Shown: positions 13,701 through 27,600 of the stretch, one piece after another
Layout of the letters: every line of letters begins with the position of its first letter
Numbering within the stretch: position 1 is the first letter of the stretch
NCBI GenBank assembly: GCA_033439795.1
Contig: JAUTDP010000003.1
Coordinates: 1,922,001 to 1,986,000 of the forward strand
Length of the DNA: 64,000 bases
From: Sordaria brevicollis
Taxonomy: Eukaryota > Ascomycota > Sordariomycetes > Sordariales > Sordariaceae
Direction of reading: 5' to 3'
The notes under the pieces: model-generated
The model's database searches: none
What the model was told of the DNA's origin: nothing
Seen by the model: only the letters and a program-made list of their open reading frames with translations
Program-made: the position numbers and the translations under genes

Positions 13701-16125
13701 AAGACGTTAAATATAAATAGATAAAGGAATATAATAACGCCTTTAATACTTTTAAACGGATAATTTTCGACGACCCAATCCTAATATTACCCGATCCTAT
13801 TAAAGAATTCAAAATCGAAATTAATATATTAAATTGGGCTATAGGAGGATAATTGGGATAAAGAAATAATTAGAACCATTTACACCTTATTATATTCTTT
13901 TCGAAAATTTTCCGGGGACCCGAATTTAATTACCCTATTTACAATAAGGAATTTATATTTATTATTTAAGTATTTAAAGAATAACGATTATAGTTTAATA
14001 GGATTATTAAATTAATTAAGGTCTATTCGGACTATAAGAATCTAATATATTTTACATCAATTAAAGAGTTAAATTAACAGTAAATTAAATAATTTAAATT
14101 CCTTATATAATTCAATTTTATAATTTATTATTATAAAGGTTTTAAAAATGCTAAAGTAAACGCTTTAAATAGACGGGAAGATTTTAAAATTAAAGAAATT
14201 ATTTCGGCTACCCTATTTACTATTAACGAAAATAAATCGTTATCTTATAAACTTATTATTTAAAAATTTAATAATAATTTAGAATAAGATTTGAAAATTT
14301 ATACCGTATTTACCGAACCCGACGATTAAATTTAACGTATTATCGACGGATAATACGCTATTAACGATAAGGAAATTAAAAAGTATTTAATTATTTCCAT
14401 CGAACTATAGATATATAACGGTAAAATATAAATACCCCCTCAACTCTAGAAAGAGTTGATACGAGATATTTACGAATTATTAGAAGAAGGAGGTTATATA
14501 GACATTGTAAGGACCTTAATAAGAATTTAATAAACGTTTAAATTTATTAGAATACGAAATATCGTTATAAAAGTCCTATACGAGTATAAAATCTACTATA
14601 AAACTAAGGCAAATTGTTATAAACTTTACGGGCTATTAGAACTATTATTAATATCCGAAGGACCTTGGTAATACTTTATTATAAATTTTATTATTAAATT
14701 CCTAATATTTCGAGACTTAATTATAAGTATTAAATACAATAATATATTAATTATAATAAATTAATTTACGAAATTCTCTTACTTTATACCGTTTTAGGAA
14801 GATATAGACGTTGAATAATTCGCTTATATTTTTATTCGGTATATTATATCGAACTACGAATAGTTTAAAGAATTCGTAACGGATAGGGATAAACTATTTA
14901 TATTACGATTTTAGTAAATTTTCGTTAATAAATTGGGCGTAAAAAATAAGATGTTTACCGCATATTACGTAAGAATAAATAAATAAATAGAACGAATGAA
15001 TTAGGTTTTGGAAATATACTTTCGAATATATATTAATTACGAGTAAGATAATTAGACCGAATTACTATTTACGGCTTAAATATCCTATAATAGTTCGAAG
15101 ATAGAAACGATTAAGGTTATACTATTTTTCACTAATTACGAATACGAAATGAGTTTATAAAGGGGATGGGATTTAGAGATATAAGTCCTTAGGGCCTGTA
15201 TTCGTACCGAATACTTTATAGAGATATATTAAATTTTGAAGGACGAATTTACTTTTATTTATAATAGAATAAATCGATATTACGATTATCCAAAATGTTA
15301 ATGCTAATCTTTAAAGAGGGGGATAAAATCTATTTTCTTTGTCGTAATATTAAAATAAAACGATTTAATAATAAATTCGATTTTAAGAAAATAGGATTAT
15401 TCAAAGTTATTAAGAAAGTCGGTACAAATAATTACCGATTAGAATTCCCTAAAGGTATACGTTAATAGCTAATTTTTTACGTTTTATTATTCGAATCAAT
15501 ATTTAAAATAATTAAAGTTAATTATTAAATGGCGATATAGAATAATAGGGACGAATATATTACGGAAGTAATCTTAGATTTAAAAATCGATGAGAAAAAT
15601 AAATTAATTAAATATTTTATTAAATAGAAAGGTTATAACTACGTAAATAATATTTAAAAATTTTTAAATAATTTTATTAATTTTAAGAACGAAATTGAGA
15701 ATTAATACTAATAGAATCCTAATTAATTAATTTAAGAGGATTAGAAGCTAATTGTTCTAAAGAATTAGGAAATAACGTATTTAATTCGTTAAATTATAAA
15801 TCGTTGCTATAAATAATAGCGTTAAAATCCCTTATTATAAAAGTACTACCCTTTAATAATTCTTTCTTATATTCTACTATTTTACAATCGAATAAAGATT
15901 TTTATTTCTTTTGTAAATAACGCTTTTACTTACGAATTCGTATTAGACGAAATTGAAATTTGTAGATTTATTTTATTAAATACTCCTCTTCGTCTTTTAA
16001 ACGTTAAGTCTTTTAAATTACGGAGGAAATTAAAATACGTTAGTAATAAATAACCTTATACGCGAGTTACAATATTTATACTTATTTTTTACGTCGATAT
16101 TATTGTAAGGACGTTTGCGACGAAT
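10725..16125 (+). pseudogene. Outer element relic, second part: gag end, protease, RT, RNase H, integrase, chromodomain
   Basis: The frame resumes as AKDYYNGGNKRLSK, completing the zinc knuckle cut at 3813. Downstream, in gypsy order: a protease tail, DIILGRP-like with NPDID (12530-12585); RT entry SLILFILKKDGKFRF (about 13030) and a YxDD relic YIDN at 13376-13387; SVNLKKSEF and GFVNFYRRF after it; an RNase H stretch; an integrase with a decayed HHCC region and VTDRDKLF; and a chromodomain at about 15555-15710 (EYITEVILDLKID, then YFIK*KGYNYVNN). The chromodomain places the element among chromoviruses. About 400 bp of unassigned sequence follows, up to the insertion of nested element 2. Confidence 0.85.
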
Positions 16126-16129
16126 ATAT
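16126..16129. repeat. Target-site duplication ATAT of nested element 2 (mate 29629-29632)
   Basis: ATAT precedes the left LTR and follows the right LTR. A 5-bp reading (ATATT) is also possible because the base at the LTR edge is ambiguous. In AT-rich DNA a 4-bp match alone is weak; the support comes from the matching LTR ends. Confidence 0.7.
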
Positions 16130-16753
16130 TGAGATGGGGCGGATAAACAGGTACAAGGGTACACGGCTAGACAGCAGATTTTTTCCGAATTTTTTCGAAA
16201 ATTTTTCGTAGTTTTTCATTCTGGAGGAATTCTTCCAGAGATTTTCCCTGGTTATGATTTGAGAAAAGAGGTATAGGATAAGGATGCATCATAATAAACT
16301 AATTTGAAGGAAGTATGACAGTGGTACATTGAGCAAATTAAGAAAGAAAGCTGTGGAATGAATTTCGGACTTTTATATAGAAAAAAGGAAAGCTCTAAAG
16401 GAATAAAAGGAGAGAAGGGTAATTAGAAAGAAAAAAAAGAAGGTTAGGCAACTTTTGCTAGAATAATAATTAAACTTTATTTAATTTTTGAGATAAAAAA
16501 TCTTTTTTAATTTGGTGAAAATTAGTTCTTTGATTAAGTCTTTAAGACTTTTTAACCCTACCTTTATAATGGGTAAAAGAAAAGATATAATTAAATCGAA
16601 AAAAATATTCTTATTATTAGATTACTCTTTTTTCCTTTATAAATTTATTCCCTTCTCTATTCTTTTAATTTTATTAGAAGTTTTTAATATAGTTCCTTTC
16701 TTAATTATTATAGTAATAATAATTATTTGGGGTTATTTTTCTTCCCTATTTTA
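16130..16753 (+). repeat. Left (5') LTR of nested element 2
   Basis: This 624-bp LTR starts TGAGATGGGGCGG. The outward third keeps its C and G residues, while the inward end is mutated (CCCTATTTTA against CCCATTTCA in the other copy). An 80-codon frame inside it (16512-16754) is AT-driven and not supported as a gene. Confidence 0.9.
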
Positions 16754-17740
16754 AATAGTAATAAAAACGAGATTAAATTTCAAACTTCTAATTAAATTGG
16801 TTAAAGCGGATTTAATACTTTAAAACGATAAAATTAAGAATTTTAGTAATCCGACGGTTGTAAAAAAAGAATAATAGAGAATAGATATTAAAATAGAATT
16901 AAAAATATATTATCCTAAATATATTACGGGATTCGTTATAGAAATAAAGTAATATATAGGATAAGCGTGAACGCAATTATAGCCTTTTTAATATTAGCTA
17001 TTATACGCTATAAAAGCGTCCTTAGAAATTAAATTAGGAATAGATTATAGATTTAAAAGATTTATAATTTTCGATATTAAGCGAACGATAACCGATTAAT
17101 CGAGGATTTGATAATAAATTCCCGGTTCCGAAGCCGATAATTAAAGTAAATATTATTAAATTAAAAATTTCGCCCCGATTTTAATATTAAATTAATATTT
17201 TATATAAATCCGATAATAGAGTATATATAAGCGAATAATAACCGGCGCCGGGGCTTCGAATATATAAAATACTTATTTAATAGTTTTAAAAACCTTATTT
17301 TAATACGTGTCGTCGGAATTTTTAAAATATAATATATTTATTCAACGATTTTTAACCCCCTTACTTTAATATATAATAATTTATTTAATTAAGTCCGATA
17401 TATATCGTATTATTTAATATTAATTAAAGTATAATTTATCCTTTACCGGTAAAGGGCTAAATTTCGTATAAAGATATAGTAGTACTTTATATTAGCGTTT
17501 ATTTAATGAGAGGTTCCCTTCCGAATACTTTTTACTATTTTATATCCCTTATTAACGATAAGCCAATAAAATATTCGTCGATATTAATATTAAAATTAAT
17601 AATTTCTATTTATAATAATTCTTAATTAATAATCAATTTATTTATTATATTTATTAATCCTTTTTCTGTATTTACTTTTTCGCTTCTTTATTTATTTCCC
17701 CCTATACTTCTTATATATTCTTTACCCTCTCCCCCCTTAA
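16754..17740. other. Leader of nested element 2, nothing recognised
   Basis: About 1 kb between the 5' LTR and the first gag-like sequence. It is strongly AT-rich and RIP-mutated. No primer-binding site or domain could be recognised on either strand. Confidence 0.45.
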
Positions 17741-20700
17741 ATATAATAAATTCTAATTAAATTTTTAATTATTAAATTTATCCCGAGAATAAAGATAATA
17801 ATAATTAAAATTAATAATAGAATTTTAACCCCGCTTTAAATTAGACGATTATAACGTTCTTTATATATTCTTCGAAAGATTTTAATCCTAAAAAGAAATT
17901 TAGAAATAAGAATATTATTAAATTCTTCTTAAATTTCGAAAATAGAACGAACTTCGTTAAATAGCGTAATAACGAAGAAAAGATTAACGTATAATATTAA
18001 TAATATAAACCCTAATCCTAAAATATTATTAAAGGTATTATTTATTCTATTAAGAAAGAGAACGAACCCGTTACGTAGGTAAAGTTCTATAATAAATTCC
18101 GTATTATTTATCGTACTTATAACCCGGAGTAAATAAATTCTAACGCAAATAAACTCTAAGATTTTTACCGTAAGCGTATCGAAAATAATAAAAAAGCCGT
18201 TAATAATATTATTCTCAAATATTATTAATTGCTAATTCGGTAAAAGTAAATTAATTAAGAAGTTATTGAAAGGTTAGTAATTAAACGTTTCTATAAGAAA
18301 TTGCCTTACCGCTACCGTATTAATCTTATTATTTATTTTAGTAAGAATGAAAATAAATTTTCTAAAATAATATAGATTAATTTTTTTATAAAGCTTTTTA
18401 ATTGGATTATTACTTATTATCGAAGGGAAAATAGCGATTCCGATTCCAATTCTAATAATTTTTCTAATTCCTTTAACGATAGTGATAATAATAAAAATAA
18501 TAAAGTAATAAAGAAAATTATTACTATTAAGATTAAAATTTCTAATAGTAAGAAGGATTTTAATAAAAAGAAAATTACGACCGTTAAATAAAAAATTATT
18601 AAGGAACCCGTTATTATAGACGTTTTAATTAAAAGCCTTTAAAATATATAGATTATTTATACTAAGGTAGCGAACTAATAAGTTAAAAATTTTGAAAATC
18701 GTTTCCGAAATTTCCTTAAGAGTAATTATACTCTTTAAATTAATATTATAATAATATAATCGATTAAATAAATTCAATTAATAGAAAATATAACCTATTA
18801 TTAGTATAAATAATTTAGTTATATTTAATACCAATGTAAAAATAAGGATTATTATATAAATAAGGGATAAATTTATTAAATTAAAATTAATAAAGAATAA
18901 GGCCGTAGGTAGTAATTTTATTTAGGAAATAATATTAGGTTAATATAATATATTCCGAACGATATAGTTTCTATTACTTTTTGTATAAACCGCTTTAAAA
19001 ATATATTCAAATCCCGTATAATTTATTATAACGAATACCCTAAATATAATAAATTCCGGGAATAAAAAACCGAAATTCATTTTAATAAGTTTACCCTTAA
19101 CTTTAATCTTTTAAAACTAAAATATTAATAGAAATAGCGAGAAGTCTAAAATCGTCGCCGAATTAATTTTTAAAATAATATAATTTTAATTAATAAATTA
19201 TTTTTCCAAATTAATTATAACCTAATTAGTCTATATTTAACGTTTTTTCCGCCTTTTATTCAAAAGTTTTTTTTAATATTTTAAATCCTAAAGTAAATTA
19301 TAAAGAGGGAAGTTATTACTACGCTTATTTAAACGCGGAGAAAATTAATAATTCTTTATAAACCCCCTTCTAATATAAATCGAAGGGAAAGGTTATAATT
19401 GCCACCCGTAAAAAGGCTAGATTTTAACCCTCGTATAGAGGATATAACGGATTAAAAAGACGTACGAATAGCGGTAGTTAAAATTGTATTTAAATTGGCT
19501 TTTTAATTAGAATTAATTTTTACCGCCGCCGTTAAATTGCTAAAACCTATAGACGAATTTCTAATTAAGATTTAGAAACTTCTAATTAATAAATCCGTTT
19601 TTAAATTTAAGGACTTTAATAATTTTGAGGATTATATAAATTATAAAATTATTTAAATTAAGGAGAATTGCCCGATTATTAGTAAGATTATAGGTATTAA
19701 GTTGTAGATTATTTTCGAAAATATAATTACGGCTATTCTTAAATCCGGTTAATTATTTAAAGAATTAATTAATTTTAAATATTATTAGAAGGCCCTTAAG
19801 GAAGCCTTTTAATTAATATATAACGGTAGCGCTATTAAAGATAATAATTTAAAAATTAATTAATTCCGCCCGTACAATCTATAAATTAATATTATTATTA
19901 TAGTATTTAAAGAGCCCTTATATAAAGATTAAAAGAAGAGGTTTAGCGATATCCTCGTTGCGTAAATGTATTAATTTTATTATTAAATTGTAAATCCTAA
20001 GACGGTATTTAAAAACGAATTAATTCGAATTTATAAAGAGGATTTTCAAACTATATTCTATAGCGAAAAGTTATTACTTAATAAAGAGGTTACATATATA
20101 TAGAACTTTTTTATATTAATAATTAATATTAAATTTAAAGGTAGTAAGAAGGTTACGGTTCTTTTAAATAGCGGTACGGAAATTAATATTATATTTATTA
20201 ATTTAGTCGATAAATTTAATTTCAATAATATAAATTGTACGATTATTAATATTGATTTTAATAGTAGAAGGGTATAATTTAAAGGTAAAATAATAAAGGA
20301 TATTTTCCTATTCGATAAAGGTCGGAAGGTATATTTTATAATTATTTAGAATTAGTTCCTTCGTTACGAAATTTTATTTAGTCTTCCGTTTATTAGAAAT
20401 ATTAGCGTTATAATAGATTATATTAACGTCGGAACCGTTTATATTTGCTTTATTATAGGAGGAATAAGAATTAATATTCTCTTTGTTATTAAAGAATAAA
20501 TGGACGCTTTTGGGTAGCGGGTTTAATTCCCCTACCGTAATTATTTGCCCTATTATCGTAAATAATGCTTAGGAATCTATTTTAATAAATAAATCGCTTT
20601 ATGAATTTATTAAAATAAATCCTAAAGAAAATAATAAGAAATTTATAAAAGGTATTAAAATTAATAAGGATAATGAAAATTACCTTTTTTTAAGAGAGGA

Positions 20701-23700
20701 AGCTACGGATATTATTATCGCTTTATTATATAATAAAAGGTATAACGAGGAGGTATTATCCGATTACTTTTAATTAATTAAAAAAATTAATTTAAAATAT
20801 TAGAAGAAGAATATAAATAATCCTCTAGAGAATTAATTGCTAGTAAAATAGTAATTAGAAAATAGAGTAGTATAAGATTAAGTAAGGAAAAAAATCCGTA
20901 AAAGCTTTTTTTGGGAATTACGAAGATTAGTAATTAAAAATGCTAAGGATTAAGGGAAGAAGGTCCCGAAATTTAAAAAGATGAAGGATATTCCGTCCTT
21001 CGTTAATTTATTTTTTTTTACGTCGTTACGAAGCTTTTTTTTATTTATTTAAATTAATACTTTATATAAAAAAGTCGTTTAGAAGATAAAATTAATCGAT
21101 AATACGCCTTCGGATAATTTTAAACTTAGTAGTAATTTTAATTAAAAAAAACGGAAATTCGAAGAAATTTAGTATAAAATCTAAGAATAATTAGATAATT
21201 TTCTATTTAAATAAAATGAATATATTATTTTACGATTTACGGAATTAATTAAAGGTTTTCGATTAACGTTTAAAAAACTTTAATAAATTTTAGAGAAGAA
21301 TAAATTATTTAACGAAATTAAAATCGAACTTTTTATTTATATATTCTTTAATCGCGAAAAGGCCTTTATTTAAGAATTTTCTAAATGTAATTTTATTTAT
21401 AAAAATGTAGTAGAAAAATAGAAGATTAAAATGGTTGCTTATTTAATTTAATAAACGAAAGTAATTTTTATTCTATAAATTTTATATAAAAAAGTTTATA
21501 ATTTATTTAAGGAGCGTATTTAGTACGGAATTTTGGAAGAAAGTTATACTTCTTATTGGAATAATTAGTTTTTCGTTTAAAAGAAGGATAAAAAACTCCG
21601 GTTAATTAATAACGTTTAGAAGATTAATAAAGTAATTATCCGTAATATTAATATACCCTTAAAATGCGAACCTTTTAGCGAAGATTTTATTGGGTGCGAA
21701 ATTCTTTTTTTATTAAATTTATTTTTAGGATACGATAAAGTTTAATTTAATAAGGAAAGCCGGGATTTAACGATATTTTTAATACCTTTTAATTTACTCC
21801 GTATAATAATATTACCCTAAGGAGGAACTAATTTAATCGTTTAATTTATAAGGGTAATGATTAGGATCCTTTATAATTTAATCCTTAAAGTGTATTAGCC
21901 TTATTTTAATAATATTTATATTAAAGGTTTAAAAAGCCGGTATAATAACGAATTAATTAATAATAAAGGAGTTCGACGTTTTATTTATAAATATTTTATT
22001 AATATTAATAAAATATTATTAAACGTTAAATTTGCTAGCGGAATAATTACTGCAATTAAATTTTAATAGTATAAATGAAAAGCAATTTTAGTCGGTTATA
22101 TTTATAATCCTAAAGGCAAATTTCCAAATAAAGCTAAAGTTAGAAAGATTTGCGAATAAATTTATTATATTATTAGAAAAGTTAAACCCCGAAGAAAAGA
22201 GCTTAAAGAATTTCGAATTTTTTTAAATATTATTAATTATTACCGGATTTAGATTAAAGATTTTAGAATTATCGTTATCCCGTTATACGTTATTATAAAG
22301 AAGGGAATTGAATTAATATAGATAGAAAATTAGTAATTTGCTATAGAATATTTTTAATATAAAGTTATTATTATTTTAATCCTTATAATTCTCGTTTATA
22401 ATAATAGCGAAATAATTATCTATTTCGTTACCGATATTTATATTAAAGGATAGGGAGCGGTTATTAAATAATTTGGTTTCGATAAAAAGCGATATCTTTA
22501 TAGGTTTAAAAATAATATTTAATTATTAGTTAAAATTCGTTATAATATTATTAAACGAAAGTTTTGTAGTTTATTTTATATTTTTAAACGATTAAGACGT
22601 TAGCTTTTCGGAGTATATTTTATTATTAAAATAAATGTTTAAATCTTTATTTATTAGTTTAACGGCGCGGTAAACGATATTCTTAGTGCTCTTTTTATAT
22701 AATAGATTATTTAGATAAAATACTTCGATTTTAATATAAAATATATCCCTGGAATTAAGAATACCGTAATTAACGGCCTTTCCCGGAAACCCCTTAAAAA
22801 AAATAATTTAAAAGAGAAGCGCTTTAAGGAAAATATTAACGATTTTATTGACGCTTAAATTTATTATTTTTCTACCGAAAAATATATAGAAGGGGAGCGG
22901 ATTTTATTTAATAAGTATTTTAATTATTCGGAAAATATAGTTTGCTATCTATTTTCGCTCTACGTTCCTATATAATATAATAAAATATTTATTATATAGT
23001 AAATTTTTAAAAGAAACGCCTTTAAATATTTCGTTTATTATCGAAGGCTTTAGTTATAAGTAGTTTATAAGCGTGTTTACTTTCGTTTTTTAATTAATAA
23101 TAAAACGTAATAAGAGTTAATTATATAATATTATTACAATAAAGCCAATTATCGAGGAAGGGAAGGAATTTATAAATAGATTATTGAATATTATTATTAA
23201 TATAGGATATATATTTAAATTAAAGATATAATTTATAATTATATTATTTATTAAATATACGTTCCTAAACGTTATAAAAATGGGTATAAATAATTATTTC
23301 CAATTCTTTAACCTTTTAACCGGTGGATTTTAAACGTTTAATATTTGCCGGGCGGAAAAGGAAGACGATAAATATTAATTAAAGCTAGAAATAATTTAAT
23401 AAATTACGTAGAAGTAAAAGTTCTTTTAATATTAACGTCGAAATATATTATTATTTTTTTCCGGGAAGTGTTTTTATATTAGGGATATCTTTTTAATATT
23501 TTTATCGATAATAATTCCGAATTTTAAAGAGAATTTACCGAAGTACTTAATAACTTTTAAATCCCGTTGGTATAAATAGCGTTTTATAATTACCGAATTA
23601 ATAGAATTAACGAATAAGGGTATTCGGTAATTATTATAGTATTAATTAAATTAATAGAAGGAATTAGTAAAGGATGGAGGGATTTACTCCTTTATATTTT

Positions 23701-24600
23701 TTTTATTAATTGTACTATTATTTGTAATAATTACGGATTTATTCCCTTTTAATTAGCCTATAATTATAATTTTATTATATTTATTGAATTCGATTATTTA
23801 TTTTGGAGGTTAATCGAATAGGAAAAGTATTTAGAGAAATATATAATAAATAAATTAATCGCCGCCGTCGTTTAAATATATTATAATATTAAATACCGTT
23901 TTTAATAGGCGGCCGAAAAGGTTACCGATATTAGGAGAAAAATTACCGCGCGAAGAAATTCCGTTAATTTTTATAAAATAAGACCGAAAAACGTTATTAT
24001 TAATATTGGAGATTTTATCCTTATTTACGATAATATTCGGGGAATCGATATAAATACTATTAAGAAATTAAATTATAGGTAGAAAGGTCCTTATAAGGTC
24101 GTTAATATTATTAATAAGAATATTTATTACTATACGTAATTAGACGGATTTCGTTTTAAAAGGCTAATTTCTTTTAAAAATATTAAGAAGTTTATTCGCC
24201 GAGACGGTATATTCTTTAATTTTAATAAAGAATACGAAGAATTTGATAATTTTAATATTATTAACGGTTTATAAGTCCTTAAAGAAGTTTAAATTGATAA
24301 ATATTTATTTTCTATATAGGAATAAGCGCGAAGATTAGAAGTAAAGTAAATTTAGACCCGTTAAAATATTAAAAGAGAATGCGAATAAAATTAAGAATTT
24401 ATTATCGAATTGGAATTAATTGAGTTTAAAGGCCCTTAGTATTTTTTTAATAAAGATGAAGTCGAGTTAGAATTTAAATTAGAACCCGAATTAAAGACGA
24501 AATTAATATCGCGCCCAAATTTAAATTTAAATTAACCTCCGAAATTAAAATAAATATATTCCTTAGTATTTACTTCGTTATTTTTTATTATTATTTATTA
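17741..24600 (+). pseudogene. gag-pol relic of nested element 2
   Basis: Gag, protease, RT, RNase H and integrase can be followed across frames broken by TAA/TAG. Key points are the zinc knuckle at about 18795-18850, the protease VLLNSGTE at 20158-20190, the RT site YFNN at 21902-21913, RNase H/tether wording such as YIPGIKNTVINGLSRKP (about 22740), and an integrase tail GDFILIYD with KGPYKVVN and then RRDG (to about 24215). Asp-to-Asn and Cys-to-Tyr changes at catalytic and zinc sites are G-to-A transitions. Confidence 0.8.
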
Positions 24601-27600
24601 TTATTTTATTTTTATACGAAATTAATTCGTAAAAACTTTTATTAATTTCGAAGGGAAGTATATATAGTATATAGAATTTTATATTTTATATTTATTTTCT
24701 TTATTCCTTTTAATTATATTTCTAAAAACCTTATTAACTCCTTTTATTTAGTTAAGTTTTTCGCAATTTTTTTTCGGAAATTAATACCTATATAGATAAG
24801 AATATAAGAAATTTTAAAAAACCGTAAAATATAAATTTATTTTTTTATAGTATAAATATTAATAATAATTTTTAATAAAACCCTTATTTATTATTAAAAA
24901 AACCTTCGAAGTTAATTAAAACTTTATGCTCTTAATTAAAATTTTCTTTATTATTTTTATTATCTTCCTTTTTATTATTTTCGTCATTTTTATTATCTTC
25001 GTTATTTTCGTTATTTTCGTTATTTTTGTTATTTTCGTTATTTTTTTCATTATTACCTTCGTTTTTGCTATTATTATCTTCGCTAATAATAAATTCTTCG
25101 CTAAAGGAATTCAAATCGTTATTATTAATATCGATTATTTCCTTATTTTTATTATTAATCTCTATTATTATTAATAATTATTTAAATATATCGCGATTAC
25201 CGCGGATTATAATACCTTTTCCTTTTAACCCTAAGGTTTCGGATTCTTAATGTATATATTTTAGTTATTATTTATAATTAGTAGGGACGGGTTCTTTATT
25301 AGTAATTTAATAGTAAAGAAGAATATTATCGATTAATATTGAGCGGACGTAATTAATATTATAGTTTTAGGTAAAATATTTAATTTAATCGGACTTTAAA
25401 ATTTTAATAAATTTGGGATTAAAACCTTTAATCGGGTATTTCTTAATAAGCTTAAAATTATTTAAAAATTTAATAAATACCGAATAGTTTAAAGCCGTTT
25501 TATTATATTAAATATAATTATTATAAATCCCCCCCTTAATATCCCTACCCAAAAATTTATAATTAACGAAAGGAGTTTAGATAGGAACGTATTCTTATTA
25601 TTAATTAATAATATATATTAATATATACGTTTTTCGGAATCGGTTAACGTAATACGAATAAATAATCTTATTTTTAAAAGAAAAGATAATAATTAGTAGA
25701 GGGATATTAATAGAAAATAAAAGAATATTTATTTATTACTAAATAATTAAATTATTAATCTAAGGATCCGTTCTTTCTTTATTTTTATATAAGTAAAGTA
25801 ATAACCCTACGGCCAAATTCCTTTTTTTTCGATAAGGATATAGCGATTAAATAAATTATAAAGCGAATTGAGTATTTATTCTAAAGTTAATCGATATATA
25901 ATAAGTAAATTAAAAGACGTAATTATAATTATTAATAGCTTATTATTATTAATACGTTATTTTATATATAATTAATTAATAATAACGGGTTTATCGATCG
26001 GATAGATGCTTATAATAATATTAAATAGTCGAAAGTAATTATTTTAAATAATATTTTGAAGGGTATTAAAAGGAAGTGAAGGTCGATATAGAAGGTTAAT
26101 GTAGATTTTAAAGAAGATTTGCTTTTTATTATTAAAACGAGAATTAATTTAACGTATTATTTTTAAAGTATTAAGGCTAAAGTATAGCCGAAGAAAATTG
26201 TAATTAATAATAATAATATATTTTTTAATAAATAAAGTAAAAGCGTTAATATTTAAATTAAATTAGTTAGGTATAGTAGGTTCTTTAATAAGGATTTCCT
26301 TTTAAAGGAAGCGAAGTAAAGGGTTATTCGCAAAGGGAAGGAAATTAGTATTAGAATTAAAAGAAAATATTATATTAATTTATTACGAAGAATTTTTATT
26401 TAGTAATTTTATTTTTATTATTATTATTAATATTTTATTATATTTAAAAGGAGAAGGTTATTAGGAGGAAAAACGAGGAATAGTTGTAAGTGGAAATGTA
26501 CCTTTTTTATACTTTTTTAGTAAATAATTTTCGAAGGAAAAAGCCGATAGAAACTATCCTTTTAAAATTATTTATATTATATACCCTACAATTACGAGAA
26601 ACCTTTAGATTGGATAAAAAAAATAATATCCGTTTATTTAAAATAATTTCGTAAAATTTTAAAATTTTAATTAATTATAAAAAGGGTTATAAACGCCGTT
26701 TTAAAGTATTTTCTTATTAAAAATAACGGGAAAGGTATTTTAATCCTAAGGTTCGATTACGGATTAAAATTTTCAATTATACCGAAAGGTTAAAAAATTA
26801 TATTAAAGGAAGTTGGATAAAATTTATTTACTTTACCGCCTAAAATTTTAAATATAAGTAGGATGAATAAAAATTAGAAGGAGTGAATTTAGAGTATTAT
26901 AAGTGACCTACGAGAGGAAATTAGGAGAAAGGGAAGAATTTACGATTTTTCGACTTTATAAATAATTTACGAAATAGATATAAAAACCCTTTATTTATAG
27001 CCCTTCCTTTCTTTTTTTTTCTTCCTCTTATATATTAAAAACCCTTTTATATTAAACCTTTTATCCCCTAGAACTTTATTATTAACTAAAATATTAATTA
27101 ATATAAATTCTTCTAATTTTAATTATAATAATTTACTTCCGATCTTTATTATAAGAATATTGAATAATTACTCTCCTACGGTTTTTGAAATTATTCGGCG
27201 CTAAAATTAAAAGAATAAAATTTGGCCCCAATTCGGTAATATAATTACTAAAGAAATTTATCCCCTTTATATTAAAGATAATTTAATTTATTATAATAAG
27301 TTTTAAAATTGGAAATATTTTAGAGTTGATTGGTAATAAAATATTATCCCCGATAAGAATCCGATTTATTTAATTACTAGAGAGTCTAATAATAATAAAT
27401 AAATAATTAAAATTATATTCCGCTATATAATTATTCTTCCTGTCCTAAAATAACTTAATAAATAATTAACCCCAACTATATCTTAAAATATAATAATATT
27501 GGGATTAATTAATATATAATATTTAACGAATATTAAGAATTAGTAGGAAAGAGAAATAATTTATATTAATTTATATTAAATATTATGAAAATATAATAAT